A DNA stretch of 64,000 bases from Planobacterium oryzisoli (GTDB taxonomy: Bacteria; Bacteroidota; Bacteroidia; Flavobacteriales; Weeksellaceae), in NCBI RefSeq assembly GCF_015354315.1, contig NZ_JADKYY010000002.1, forward strand, positions 62,001 through 126,000, read 5' to 3'. The notes beneath the pieces were generated by a model. It was given only the letters and a program-made list of their open reading frames with translations. It had not been told where the DNA came from and ran no database searches. Positions 53,061 through 62,572 of this stretch are shown piece after piece (position 1 is the stretch's first letter; each line of letters starts with the position of its first letter). The translations under genes and the position numbers were made by a program.

Positions 53061-53267
53061 ATGAAACTATTTAATAAAACGCACCTAATACTCTCATCCA
53101 TCACTTTTACCATACTTTTCTTAATGAATTATCTTGGCAGTGATGCGTCTGACCGTATTAGCAGAGCGCTTTTAAATGCAGTTGCTGGTGTAGTAGGTCT
53201 TTCGATAGGGATGTTCATACTTTATAAGAACAAGGACGATAAAAATCCCCCAGATCGTTTTGATTAA
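53061..53267 (+). CDS. Small two-helix membrane protein
   Basis: A 68-residue protein with hydrophobic segments at about 8-25 and 36-56 and a charged C-terminal tail (YKNKDDKNPPDRFD). No family recognised. It starts 5 nt after the DUF3575 stop and so belongs to that operon. The 3' end overlaps the convergent DUF1343 gene by 4 nt. Confidence 0.72.
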   Translation: MKLFNKTHLILSSITFTILFLMNYLGSDASDRISRALLNAVAGVVGLSIGMFILYKNKDDKNPPDRFD

Positions 53268-54466
53268 TCCTGGTAGATAATATACTTGGATCGGATTTCT
53301 TTAAATTCTTTTAAATCCTTCTTCCAGCTTTCCTTTATTTTATTTTCGTCCCATCCTGCACTTATCTGAAGACGTAATTTGTCGGTTCCGGCAAGCTTGT
53401 CAAAGAATAGATTTGGGAGGAAAAATTTTTCTTTTTTATGGTCAAATTGATTGTAGGCTTTTAGAAGATAACCAAGGTTTAAATTATATAGTGCTGAATA
53501 GTTTTTGGTAAGATTCTCCCCATGTGATTCCCTTCCATTTAGAAAAGGGTCCTTCGCTCCATAGGAAGGCCTAGGTGTGAAGGTATAAGGCATATCTTTT
53601 AAGTAAGGACTTCCGTAGATTTGAAACGGATTCGGTGTTCCACGACCTACAGAAACATTTGTGCCTTCAAAGAAACATAGGGAGGGATAGAGGTTTATTG
53701 CCATCGCGTTGGGCAGATTAGGGGATGGGCTGACAGGAATATCGTACCGTTGGGTTTTTTTATACCCACGCATTGGAATCATTGTATAATCTGCTTGCAC
53801 TTTATTTTTCAACCATTTTTCTCCATTCACCATCATTCCGTACTCCCCTATAGTAAGGCCATAAACCACCGGAACTTTGTGGAGCCCCACAAAACTGCTG
53901 AATTTTTCTTCTAAGACGGGTCCGTCAATATATCCGTCGTGCGGATTAGGCCGATCGAGAACTATTACTTTTTTATTGTTTTCTGCAGCTGCCTCCATCA
54001 CATAGGTAAGTGTGGAGATGTAGGTATAAAAACGTACCCCGACATCTTGTATATCAAAGAGAATTATATCAATTCCCGTCAGTTGCAAAGAGGTCGGTTT
54101 CTTGTTGTTGCCATAAAGCGAGATGATGGGCAATCCTGTTTTTTTATCTCGACCTGCTAAAACCGTTTCTCCCGCATCCGCATCCCCTCGGAATCCGTGT
54201 TCGGGTGCAAAAATACTCCGCACATTAATCCCTTCTTCCAAAAGAAAATCTACCACATGCTTACCGCTTCTTAAAAGACCGGTTTGGTTGGTTACAACAG
54301 CTATATTTTTGCCTTTCAACAGAGGTAGGTAAAGAGACGGTCTGTCTGCAGCGGGGAGGAAACACTCATGGCACGTGGGCGTACTATGAGCTTGTGCTAC
54401 AAATGGAGAAAGGAAAAATATTAGGCAGATCAGTACTAAATTTCTATTTTTGGTTCTTAAATTCAT
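53264..54466 (-). CDS. DUF1343 protein, NamZ-like exo-beta-N-acetylmuramidase
   Basis: Exported hydrolase of the DUF1343 family. The Bacillus subtilis member NamZ removes terminal MurNAc from peptidoglycan fragments (family GH171). It has 400 residues, with a signal peptide ending FVAQA. Typical blocks are NIAVVTNQTGLL, IFAPEHGFRGDADAGE, DIILFDIQDVGVRFYTYISTL, PNPHDGYIDGPVLE and CFFEGTNVSVGRGTPNPFQIYG. In Bacteroidota it would act on recycled or scavenged muropeptides in the periplasm. Its start codon is only 3 nt from the start codon of the divergent FtsX-like gene. The 3' end overlaps the convergent gene by 4 nt. Confidence 0.9.
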   Translation of the reverse strand: MNLRTKNRNLVLICLIFFLSPFVAQAHSTPTCHECFLPAADRPSLYLPLLKGKNIAVVTNQTGLLRSGKHVVDFLLEEGINVRSIFAPEHGFRGDADAGETVLAGRDKKTGLPIISLYGNNKKPTSLQLTGIDIILFDIQDVGVRFYTYISTLTYVMEAAAENNKKVIVLDRPNPHDGYIDGPVLEEKFSSFVGLHKVPVVYGLTIGEYGMMVNGEKWLKNKVQADYTMIPMRGYKKTQRYDIPVSPSPNLPNAMAINLYPSLCFFEGTNVSVGRGTPNPFQIYGSPYLKDMPYTFTPRPSYGAKDPFLNGRESHGENLTKNYSALYNLNLGYLLKAYNQFDHKKEKFFLPNLFFDKLAGTDKLRLQISAGWDENKIKESWKKDLKEFKEIRSKYIIYQD

Positions 54467-54469
54467 GCT

Positions 54470-55699
54470 TTGAAGTTTCCTCTTTATTTTTCGAACAGAA
54501 TCGCTTTTTCCAAAGATAACAAAAATAATCTCTCACGGATTATCATTTTCATTGGGAGACTCTCTGTTGCATTAGGGGTTATAGTCTCGCTAATAACTGT
54601 TTCCACAGGGGTTGGGTCCAAAAATGCGATCAAAAATCGATTGGCAGATTTTGGTGGTGCAATTCAGATAAAATCTCAACAATCTAATTCTTCGTACAAT
54701 TCCACGGTTTTAAATACTGAAGGTTTTCAAATCGAAAAAGTTCAAAACACGCCCAATGTATCGGGCGTGCAAAAGTTTGTAACAGTCAGTGGTATTATGC
54801 GCACTGAAGAAAACTTTGCCGGAATCATCTACAAAGGAGTAGGTAAAGATTTTGATTCGCACCGGTTTGCTAAATTTATCGTGAGCGGGAAAGTGCCCGT
54901 GGTCACCGAGCAAGGATACAGTAACCAAGTCATCCTCTCAGAGAAGATTGCCTCTGATTTAGCAAAAAGGGTAGGAGACAGTGTGGTCACCATTTTCTCC
55001 AAAGAAGATCAGAAGCCTATTTATAGGAAATTCGAAGTGGCGGGTATCTATAAAACGGATATCAAGCTAATTGATGACCTGTTTGTAATTGGAGGTATCA
55101 ACCATGCACGAAAAATTCAAGATATGGAGAAGGATCAGGTAGGTGGCTACGATGTATTCCTTCAAGACAATGATGCTTTGGAACAAAGTTTTACAGCACT
55201 ACAGAAGGCAATTGGTGCGAAAAATTATCTGGAGAAAGTTACGGACAAGTATCCCCAAATAGTGGATTGGATAAATATATTTGATACTAATATCGCACTT
55301 ATTATTACAATTATGCTTGTAGTTGTCATAATAAACATTATTATGGTTCTTCTAATACTAATAATAGAACGTACCAATAGCATAGGGCTCCTGAAGACTT
55401 TAGGAGCCACTAATGGTCAGATACGAACAATTTTCATCAACTATACACTGCTGATAATGGTTCCCGGGCTTTTGTTTGGCAATCTTATTGGGATTGGTTT
55501 ACTACTTCTTCAAAAAATGACAGGATTTCTGAAATTGGATCCAGAGAACTACTATGTAAGTGAAGTTCCTGTAGACTTGAATCCAATTTATATTCTTTCT
55601 ATTTCTTTAGGAATTTTAGTTGTTTCGGCAGTTGCCCTAATTCTTCCAAGTTACCTCATTAGTAAGATTTCTCCAGTGAAAGCGATAAAGTATACCTAA
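54470..55699 (+). CDS. ABC transporter permease of the FtsX/LolC-LolE type
   Basis: Inner-membrane permease related to LolC/E, which extract lipoproteins for transport to the outer membrane. It has 409 residues. One helix near the N-terminus (about 28-50) is followed by a large periplasmic MacB-PCD-like domain (55-270) and three C-terminal helices (about 275-298, 325-350, 375-400). ERTNSIGLLKTLGATNGQIRTIF is the cytoplasmic coupling loop of the FtsX family. The start is a TTG at 54470 (KFPLYFSNRIAFSK), since no ATG or GTG fits. The ATPase partner (LolD) is not adjacent. It is divergent from the DUF1343 gene with 3 nt between start codons. Confidence 0.85.
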   Translation: MKFPLYFSNRIAFSKDNKNNLSRIIIFIGRLSVALGVIVSLITVSTGVGSKNAIKNRLADFGGAIQIKSQQSNSSYNSTVLNTEGFQIEKVQNTPNVSGVQKFVTVSGIMRTEENFAGIIYKGVGKDFDSHRFAKFIVSGKVPVVTEQGYSNQVILSEKIASDLAKRVGDSVVTIFSKEDQKPIYRKFEVAGIYKTDIKLIDDLFVIGGINHARKIQDMEKDQVGGYDVFLQDNDALEQSFTALQKAIGAKNYLEKVTDKYPQIVDWINIFDTNIALIITIMLVVVIINIIMVLLILIIERTNSIGLLKTLGATNGQIRTIFINYTLLIMVPGLLFGNLIGIGLLLLQKMTGFLKLDPENYYVSEVPVDLNPIYILSISLGILVVSAVALILPSYLISKISPVKAIKYT

Positions 55700-55740
55700 G
55701 GTAAAAATGGTATATTTGCCACCCCAATTGAAATTCAACT

Positions 55741-56727
55741 ATGAGATACGCTGAGAATATACTGGAGACCATAGGGAATACCCCTTTGATAAAACTAAAC
55801 AAAGTGCTAGGGGACGATTTTCCAGCACTTGTCCTAGCCAAAGTAGAAACCTTTAATCCCGGTCATTCAGTTAAAGACAGAATGGCGTTAAAGATGATTG
55901 AAGATGCCGAAAAAGACGGCAGGCTTAAAGCCGGAGGAACAATTATCGAGGGAACATCTGGAAATACAGGAATGGGTCTAGCTTTGGCTGCAATTGTGAA
56001 AGGGTACCACTGCATTTTCGTAACCAATTCCAAACAATCCAAAGAGAAGTGTGATATTCTAAGAGCGATGGGTGCAGAGGTGGTGGTATGTCCCACCGAT
56101 GTGACGGCAGACGATCCACGTTCGTATTACTCGGTTAGCAAATCACTTTCAGAGAGCACACCTAACAGTTGGTATGTTAACCAATACGACAATCTGTCCA
56201 ACCGTCAGGCGCATTACGAATCTACTGCTCCAGAAATATGGGATCAGACAGAAGGAAAACTCACCCATTTTGTTGTAGGTGCAGGGACTGGTGGTACCAT
56301 TACGGGTTGTGGGAGGTTTTTTAAAGAGAAAAATAAAGACATACAAATCATTGGTGTAGACACCTTCGGCTCCATCCTCAAGGAGTACCATGAAACAGGT
56401 CAGATACATCTCGATCATGCCTACACGTATATTACGGAAGGTATTGGAGAGGACATAATCCCGGAAAATTACGATATGTCTGTCATAGATCATTTTGAAA
56501 AAGTCACCGACAAGGATGGTGCATTGTACGCAAGAAAACTAGCAAAAATGGAAGGTATTTTTTGTGGGTATTCCGCTGGAAGTGCAATTGCAGCATTAGT
56601 GCAAATGAAGGAGACTTTTAACAGTACAGACGTTGTAGTGGTACTTTTACACGACCATGGATCCCGATATGTAGGAAAGATTTACAACGACGAGTGGATG
56701 AAGCAGCAAGGTTGGCTAGAGGACTAA
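55741..56727 (+). CDS. PLP-dependent cysteine synthase family protein
   Basis: Fold-type II PLP enzyme making cysteine from O-acetylserine and sulfide, or cystathionine from serine and homocysteine. It has 328 residues. IGNTPLIKLNKV is followed by K45 in NPGHSVKDRMAL (Schiff base), the TSGNTGMGLA substrate loop, and VGAGTGGTITGCGRFFKE binding the PLP phosphate. C-terminal GIFCGYSAGSAIAA is normal. It lacks CBS domains, so it is the CysK/CysM-size form. Assignment between cysteine synthase and cystathionine beta-synthase activity needs phylogeny. Its stop overlaps the convergent glycosyltransferase gene by 4 nt. Confidence 0.9.
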   Translation: MRYAENILETIGNTPLIKLNKVLGDDFPALVLAKVETFNPGHSVKDRMALKMIEDAEKDGRLKAGGTIIEGTSGNTGMGLALAAIVKGYHCIFVTNSKQSKEKCDILRAMGAEVVVCPTDVTADDPRSYYSVSKSLSESTPNSWYVNQYDNLSNRQAHYESTAPEIWDQTEGKLTHFVVGAGTGGTITGCGRFFKEKNKDIQIIGVDTFGSILKEYHETGQIHLDHAYTYITEGIGEDIIPENYDMSVIDHFEKVTDKDGALYARKLAKMEGIFCGYSAGSAIAALVQMKETFNSTDVVVVLLHDHGSRYVGKIYNDEWMKQQGWLED

Positions 56728-58031
56728 TTCAGCTCCTGTTCGAGAAGGCTTGTAAGAGCTAACGTAAGATTTTTTCGGGAAAATTCATAAACTTTCTCAG
56801 TGCTCCTTCGGGGAACTTGATTTTGCCATTGATTGAAAAGTTCTCGTATATGTTCTTTTAGTGCGCTAGTATCCTTATAGCCGAAATGTGCGCCACCACT
56901 TGTGTATGAAAGTATTCGAGAAACATCCGCATTGTTTGGACCGAACGATATGATTGGTACAGCCGAGGCAAGATATTCAAATAGTTTTCCCGGAATTATT
57001 CCTTTGTGCTTGCTATCAGGAAAGTTAGTTAGTAGAAGAGTATCAGCTCTATTCATTTCTTCAAGTGCTTTCCTATGCGGGATATACCCCTTATAGTCAA
57101 TGTTAGAAGAAAAGTTTCTATTTTGTAGATTAAGAATTATTTTAGGGTCAACTTTCCCTACAAATACGAAGCGAAATACACTTCTGAACTCTGCAATCTC
57201 CCGATAAATTTCTTCTAGAACATCCCAAAGAATGACCGGATTACGTAACTGCTCTAGGACTCCAATATAGGCAATCGTAAAATGCGCCCTATCCTTCTCT
57301 TCGCTGGAAGCCTCAGGAAGGTCTTCGGGGTCGTAACCATTCGTGATACAATATGCGTTGGCTCCTTTGGCTCTAAAATTCTCAGCGTCAGAGTAGCTAG
57401 TTGCGAGCACCAGATCGGAATGTGTAAGCACCGCACTTTCCATCTGGTAGTGAATTTTTCTGGCCAGATTTGTTAATTTAAGTTCACTGAAATAGGAGAT
57501 CTCCGTCCATGGATCACGAAAGTCCGCGACCCATTGCAAGGTAGAATTGCTAGTTTTCAGTTGTAAGCCTATCAGGTGCACCGAATGGGGAGGCCCCGTA
57601 GTAATTAGAACAGGTAATTGTTGCGATGTAAAGATTGTTTTTTGAATATACTTTACTGTGGGCTGAATCCAAAACCGTCGGGCATCAGGAATAAAGAAAT
57701 TTCCCCTAATCCATATAGAGATCCGCGACAATATGCTTTGGTTCTGCGTTTTATCAAATTGCCCCGCTTTAAATTTTTTGTTGGATCGACTGAATTTTTC
57801 AGCTATGGTATAGGGTTCCCATATGGGTAATCTGTGTATGTCTAGTCCACTTGGAACCTCTTTTAAAAGCGTTTCGTCTGTGAGAGGATAACTTGGATTT
57901 TCAGGTATAACTAGGGTGATTCTATAGCCCATCTCACATAAATACCTTGTGAATTTTAACCAACGCTGTACACCTGGTCCTCCTGCTGGAGGCCAATAAT
58001 AGGTCACTAGTAGGAGATGTTTAGAACCCAT
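56724..58031 (-). CDS. Glycosyltransferase family 4-like
   Basis: Sugar transferase of the GT-B fold, probably building a surface glycan. It has 435 residues. An N-terminal acceptor domain begins LLVTYYWPPAGGPGVQRWLKF, and the donor-binding C-terminal domain contains FTIAYIGVLEQLRNPVILWD and GIIPGKLFEYLASAVPIISFGP, the E-x7-E type nucleotide-sugar site. Its ATG shares one base with the YfhO stop (TAATG), so the two are tightly coupled and may act on the same lipid-linked glycan. Donor and acceptor are unknown. Confidence 0.88.
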   Translation of the reverse strand: MGSKHLLLVTYYWPPAGGPGVQRWLKFTRYLCEMGYRITLVIPENPSYPLTDETLLKEVPSGLDIHRLPIWEPYTIAEKFSRSNKKFKAGQFDKTQNQSILSRISIWIRGNFFIPDARRFWIQPTVKYIQKTIFTSQQLPVLITTGPPHSVHLIGLQLKTSNSTLQWVADFRDPWTEISYFSELKLTNLARKIHYQMESAVLTHSDLVLATSYSDAENFRAKGANAYCITNGYDPEDLPEASSEEKDRAHFTIAYIGVLEQLRNPVILWDVLEEIYREIAEFRSVFRFVFVGKVDPKIILNLQNRNFSSNIDYKGYIPHRKALEEMNRADTLLLTNFPDSKHKGIIPGKLFEYLASAVPIISFGPNNADVSRILSYTSGGAHFGYKDTSALKEHIRELFNQWQNQVPRRSTEKVYEFSRKNLTLALTSLLEQELN

Positions 58032-60565
58032 TAGAGCTTAGTGGAGTTAAATCCTAGCTTTCTTCGTTGCAGTATCCAAGCTGCGATCATAACCAATAAA
58101 AATCCGAAGAATGTAAGCATAGAAATCCATTTGCCAGTCTCTAACACGGTAGGTTCAAATACCATCTCGACCCGGTGGGTTCCTGCAGGAATATACAGGC
58201 CTCTCAACATATAATTAACTCGTAAATGGGGCACTTTCCTTCCATTCAAAGTAAATTGCCATCCGTGCGGATAGTAGATTTCAGAAAATACTGCAAGTTG
58301 CGGGGTTTTAGTGCGTGCAGAGAACACAATGTGATTGGGCAAATACGTTTCCAGATTTAAAGTAGCGGTCGAGTCTAAGGTCAATGTTTTGCCCTGAAGA
58401 TAAGCCATCTGATCCTGATGTACCGCTGCTTCTGTTTTTGAATCAATCGTACCGAGTGACTCTAGTTCTTGCTCTGCAGAACGCACTGTATGCACCTTAG
58501 ATACAAACCAGGCATTGCCATTGGCTCCAGCATTTTGCATTAGTTGTGGTTCAGTAGCGCTTCCGAAGACAAAATACTTTGCATTAAGTATATTGAGTAT
58601 TTTGGGTACTGCCACCGTATCCATGGTGTTAAAATAGCGGTTAATTACATCGTCGTAGCGCCTTAGTTTTGCAGCGGAATACCCTCCCACTGAAGAGTGA
58701 AAATACGATGTGTTGGTTTCGCTGAAAGTACCTAGTGTTTGATTGTATACTCTATATTGGGAGGAGTCCTTTTCATTTATTTCTTCCAAAGCCTTATTTA
58801 CCGGTATTTGACTGATTAGGCCCTGTATGTAAGGGTTTTCCTGTGATTTTTCGGTGAGATAAGGTGAGCTTTCGGTAAGAAATGGATTTTGAGAAAAAGC
58901 GCTATCAGAAAAATTGCTTTCATTTAAGTAGCGTTTATTGACGCTCCACAAATCTAGTAGAGAAATGGCACCTATTAAAATCAATGCAATATTTAAAGGT
59001 ACCTTTCTTTTTAAATTAAAATACAGAATAGCAGCAGTAACTAGTACCATCAAAAGAGTCTTTATAGCATCTGCCTGAAACATTTGACTTCTTTCGGTAG
59101 TTAAGTAATCCAGCAAGTAATCTGGTAAATATTGTTTTTCTGTCTCAGTGGCAAACCCAAGCAATGATTTACCACCCAATAGTAGTATTAGTACCAGAGA
59201 CACCGCAAAGGAAGTGGCAAATAAGAGGCGCTTTTTCTTTTCCGCTACGACCATATCTTTTAGAAACAGAAGTCTGTAAAGACCCAAGATGGCGATAAGA
59301 GGGAATAGCAGTTCCACTACCACTAAAATAGATGAAGGTGCTCTAAATTTATTGTAGAAGGGTAAATAATCGATAAAAAAGTCGGTCAGTACGGAAAAGT
59401 TATGGCCCCAAGCCAATAAAATAGTAAGAATTGTGGCTGTTAATATCCAAATACGGTGACGGAAGGTTGCTGCAAAAAATCCTAAAATGGCTAGAAATAC
59501 TACCACAGCACCTTGGTAGGCAGGTCCTGAGGTCCCGGGTTGGTCGCCCCAATATGTGAGAGATCCGAACCCTCTGGAAATTTGATCCATTTCCTCTTGT
59601 GATGATACATTGGACTGTACCAAGTCCTGTATTTCAGACATCATTACCTCACCTTCTGGTTCTGAACTTCCTCCGCCCATTAAGCGGGGTATGAAAATAT
59701 TAAGAGTTTCGAGTTTGCCGTAGCTCCACATCGTGATGCTTTCGCGGCTTAATCCTGATTTAGCTTTCTCCGAGGAATTTTCAAGGACATGTTTCCCACG
59801 TGTCGTTTCCTGTACATATTGGGCATTTGTAAGTATACGTTGGGCATTCATTCCCAAGCCAAATCCAATGGCTCCAAGCAGTAGAGCTAATGAAATAAGG
59901 ATATGCCTCCAAGGTCCCTTGGTTTTGAATGTGCGGTAGAGCTCAGTGAGAACGAAAATCCCTACTGCCAGAAAAAGGTAGTAGGTCATCTGGGGGTGGT
60001 TGGAACTCAACTGTAAAGCAGTGGAGAGGGTGAGTGTAAGAAACCCCCACCAGTATTTCTGCCTGACGAAAATAAGTATAACACCTGCCAGGAGTGGCGC
60101 GAAATAGGCAATTGTATGGACCTTACTGTTATGCCCGGCTGCTATTATGATGAAAAAATAGGTGGAAAAAGCGAAAAATGTAGCCCCAAGTAATGAAAGT
60201 TTCCAGTTTCGAAGGGTAACCATACCCAGCAAATAAAATCCAGCAAGTAGCAGAAAGAGATAGTTTGCGGGGCGAGGCAAGAAATTCAGTACATAATCAA
60301 CCTGTTTAATTAAGTCTCCCGGAAACTGTGCGCCAATTTGGTACGTGGGCATGCCAGAGAACATGGAGTTGGACCAATAGGTCTCGGTTTGGTTTTCTGC
60401 CCTAAAGTCAAGAAGCTCTTTAGCGCCGCCCCGATAATGCACAATATCGGGTTGCACGAGTTCCTTACCCGAAAAAAGTGGGGTAAAATAAAGATAGCTA
60501 AGTCCAATAAAGAACAGCAGAATACCTGCTGAGATAATCCACTTATTATTTGCCTTTATTTTCAT
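58031..60565 (-). CDS. YfhO family integral membrane protein
   Basis: Large membrane protein of 844 residues from ATG 60565. A longer frame to 60601 adds 12 residues inside the upstream gene. About twelve hydrophobic segments (from residue 10 to 570) precede a soluble extracytoplasmic part and a final helix near 820-840. The family includes YfhO of Bacillus, needed for glycosylating lipoteichoic acid. Members look like GT-C-fold lipid-linked sugar transferases with an early acidic PDIVHYRGGAKELLDF loop. It overlaps DUF4834 (upstream) by 20 nt and the glycosyltransferase by 1 nt, suggesting a joint role in envelope glycosylation. Confidence 0.88.
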   Translation of the reverse strand: MKIKANNKWIISAGILLFFIGLSYLYFTPLFSGKELVQPDIVHYRGGAKELLDFRAENQTETYWSNSMFSGMPTYQIGAQFPGDLIKQVDYVLNFLPRPANYLFLLLAGFYLLGMVTLRNWKLSLLGATFFAFSTYFFIIIAAGHNSKVHTIAYFAPLLAGVILIFVRQKYWWGFLTLTLSTALQLSSNHPQMTYYLFLAVGIFVLTELYRTFKTKGPWRHILISLALLLGAIGFGLGMNAQRILTNAQYVQETTRGKHVLENSSEKAKSGLSRESITMWSYGKLETLNIFIPRLMGGGSSEPEGEVMMSEIQDLVQSNVSSQEEMDQISRGFGSLTYWGDQPGTSGPAYQGAVVVFLAILGFFAATFRHRIWILTATILTILLAWGHNFSVLTDFFIDYLPFYNKFRAPSSILVVVELLFPLIAILGLYRLLFLKDMVVAEKKKRLLFATSFAVSLVLILLLGGKSLLGFATETEKQYLPDYLLDYLTTERSQMFQADAIKTLLMVLVTAAILYFNLKRKVPLNIALILIGAISLLDLWSVNKRYLNESNFSDSAFSQNPFLTESSPYLTEKSQENPYIQGLISQIPVNKALEEINEKDSSQYRVYNQTLGTFSETNTSYFHSSVGGYSAAKLRRYDDVINRYFNTMDTVAVPKILNILNAKYFVFGSATEPQLMQNAGANGNAWFVSKVHTVRSAEQELESLGTIDSKTEAAVHQDQMAYLQGKTLTLDSTATLNLETYLPNHIVFSARTKTPQLAVFSEIYYPHGWQFTLNGRKVPHLRVNYMLRGLYIPAGTHRVEMVFEPTVLETGKWISMLTFFGFLLVMIAAWILQRRKLGFNSTKL

Positions 60566-60758
60566 TTTCTTTAATTTCTTCGTATTCCACAGTTTGTGCA
60601 TCCCATTGAATCTTTTGGTCCAGGGTGCTTTTTTTATCTTTCTTCAGCGACTCTGATTTTGGCCACTGATAGAATGACTTAAAGAACATTCTCTTTAAAA
60701 TATTCCAAACAAAAAAAATTATAATCGTCGAGAGTATTGTAAGAAGGATGAATTTCAT
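60546..60758 (-). CDS. DUF4834 family small membrane protein
   Basis: A 70-residue protein with one N-terminal transmembrane helix (3-21) and a charged cytoplasmic tail ending EEIKENENKGK. The pattern fits DUF4834, a Bacteroidota-specific family without known function. It starts 4 nt after the DUF6263 stop and overlaps the YfhO start by 20 nt, so it belongs to this operon. Confidence 0.8.
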   Translation of the reverse strand: MKFILLTILSTIIIFFVWNILKRMFFKSFYQWPKSESLKKDKKSTLDQKIQWDAQTVEYEEIKENENKGK

Positions 60759-60762
60759 GTAA

Positions 60763-61806
60763 TTATTTTTCAGGATTTACTATGATTGTCGCAGTATTGG
60801 AACTTTTAAGCGATTGTGACTGTTTGCCGTCCGAAAGAGTCTCTGTTTGATCTGTTTTTACTGTGATATTTTGATTCTTGATCCATCCGCTTTCCTGGTC
60901 CAAGAAAATACTACCCGTCTGGGAAAGCTCTGATGTGATAGTTTGAGTGATGCCTTCTTGTGTTCTTTTATCCGATTTACGTGGAATCCCCCCACGAACT
61001 GTTATTTTTACCTTGCCATCCTTTACTTCATCCAACGTATAATGGGTTGTGAATTTAGAGGAGCCATCCTGAGAGGCATTTTCGGTTTCAGACCATTTCT
61101 GTCCAATTTTAGCCCCGGTTTTAGGGAGTACAATCAGATTTTTGGAGAATTGCTCATTAATGGTTTTTTCGTTGAAATTTGCCTGAAAACTCTGAATAAA
61201 TCCTTTCCTCTGCTCTGCATCCTTAATATGAGTCGTGGCTAATTTATTTATTTCGTTGTATATGGGTTCAAATCCTTTAATGGATAAGACTTTTCCTGTT
61301 TGGTCCATTTGCATCTGCAATTTTTTGCCAGCAAGAGCTTTATTGATTTCGTACATCATTTTCAGCTCCGGCTCTTTTGGTGCAGAAGTTCTGGTGTCAA
61401 TACGAACTGTTTTACCGTTAGCCGTTTGCGAGCTGCTTTTCCCTAGTAGGTTAATAGTAATGGCATACACACCATTTTCCACAGAATTGACCAAAAAGGA
61501 CATCTCGTCAGTAGAATTACTTGTTGCGGTAGCTTTTTTTCCATCCGGTCCGGTCATACTTTGAACATTTCTTTGGTAGGTGACCAATGGATAGGTTTGA
61601 CCCTTTTGTAGAAAAAGGCGCTGGGTATATATTCCTGCGGAGTCTTCAATAGCAAGTTTTATTGTATTGGGGGTTGTGCTATCTGGTGCGGTGCCAACGG
61701 ATGTTTGTAGCGAATCGGATTGGGCTTCACTAACGGTTGTTGTTTCCTTTTTATTACAGGAAAAGAGAGCGATTACTGCAAAGGCAGTGGTAAGATATTT
61801 TTTCAT
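60763..61806 (-). CDS. DUF6263 family lipoprotein
   Basis: Lipoprotein of 347 residues, with lipobox ALFSC (C17) followed by NKKETT. A Ser/Thr-rich linker (20-50) and a beta-rich domain carry repeated hydrophobic/polar strands and TGKVLSIKGFEPIYNEINKLA, typical of DUF6263. The function is unknown. It probably sits in the periplasm or outer membrane. It follows rlmB by 7 nt. Confidence 0.82.
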   Translation of the reverse strand: MKKYLTTAFAVIALFSCNKKETTTVSEAQSDSLQTSVGTAPDSTTPNTIKLAIEDSAGIYTQRLFLQKGQTYPLVTYQRNVQSMTGPDGKKATATSNSTDEMSFLVNSVENGVYAITINLLGKSSSQTANGKTVRIDTRTSAPKEPELKMMYEINKALAGKKLQMQMDQTGKVLSIKGFEPIYNEINKLATTHIKDAEQRKGFIQSFQANFNEKTINEQFSKNLIVLPKTGAKIGQKWSETENASQDGSSKFTTHYTLDEVKDGKVKITVRGGIPRKSDKRTQEGITQTITSELSQTGSIFLDQESGWIKNQNITVKTDQTETLSDGKQSQSLKSSNTATIIVNPEK

Positions 61807-61813
61807 TTACATT

Positions 61814-62569
61814 TTATTTTTTATTCAGACGCTGACGTAGCGCCTCATACATAATTGCTCCTGCAGCTACGGAAACATTTAAAGATTGAATGTTTCCTTG
61901 AATAGGAAGCTTGATTTTCTCATCTGCATGATGCAATACCTCTTTTGAAAGTCCGGTTTCTTCGTTACCCATAACTATACAGCACGGTTCCGTGAAATCA
62001 CTTTCGTAGATATATCCTTGCGCCTTTTCCGTCGCAGCAAGAACCTTGATGCCACTTTGCTGCAGAAAATCCACTGTGTGCGCCAGATTCGGTTGCTTGC
62101 AAATCTTTATATTGTAAATAGCACCTGCGGAGGTTTTGATCGCATCAGAATTGATTGGCGCTGCTCCTTTCTCAGGGACTATGACAGCATCAATCCCTAC
62201 GCATTCAGCAGTACGGCAAATGGCACCAAAGTTCCTTACATCGGTTAGTCGGTCCAGCATCAGGAGAAAAGGCGTCTTTCCTTGTTCAAAGAGTATCGGG
62301 ACAATGTCTTCTATCTTATAGAACGGGACATCAGAAATAAACGCAATCACGCCTTGGTGATTTTTACGTGTAATACGGTTAAGCTTCTCAACAGGCACAT
62401 AATTCGCACGAAGCTTATACTTGCTTAACAAGGTTTTTAGTTCTATATAAAGAGGTCCTTGCAGTCCACTTTGCAAAAAAATTTTATCAATGGTCTTTCC
62501 GGCTTGTAGGGCTTCCATTACAGGACGAATACCAAATGCATAATCTGGTGATTGCTTTTCTTCTTTCAT
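61814..62569 (-). CDS. rlmB: TrmH-family 2'-O-methyltransferase, RlmB type
   Basis: SPOUT-fold methyltransferase that uses SAM to methylate the ribose of a guanosine (G2251 in E. coli 23S rRNA for RlmB). It has 251 residues. An N-terminal L30e-like substrate-binding part (FGIRPVMEAL) is followed by the knot motifs LDRLTDVRNFGAICRTAEC, GNEETGLSKEVL and LPIQGNIQSLNVSVAAGAIMYE. The operon otherwise consists of envelope genes, and rlmB follows the DinB gene by 3 nt. Other TrmH family members (RNA site) cannot be excluded. Confidence 0.92.
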   Translation of the reverse strand: MKEEKQSPDYAFGIRPVMEALQAGKTIDKIFLQSGLQGPLYIELKTLLSKYKLRANYVPVEKLNRITRKNHQGVIAFISDVPFYKIEDIVPILFEQGKTPFLLMLDRLTDVRNFGAICRTAECVGIDAVIVPEKGAAPINSDAIKTSAGAIYNIKICKQPNLAHTVDFLQQSGIKVLAATEKAQGYIYESDFTEPCCIVMGNEETGLSKEVLHHADEKIKLPIQGNIQSLNVSVAAGAIMYEALRQRLNKK

Positions 62570-62572
62570 TGT

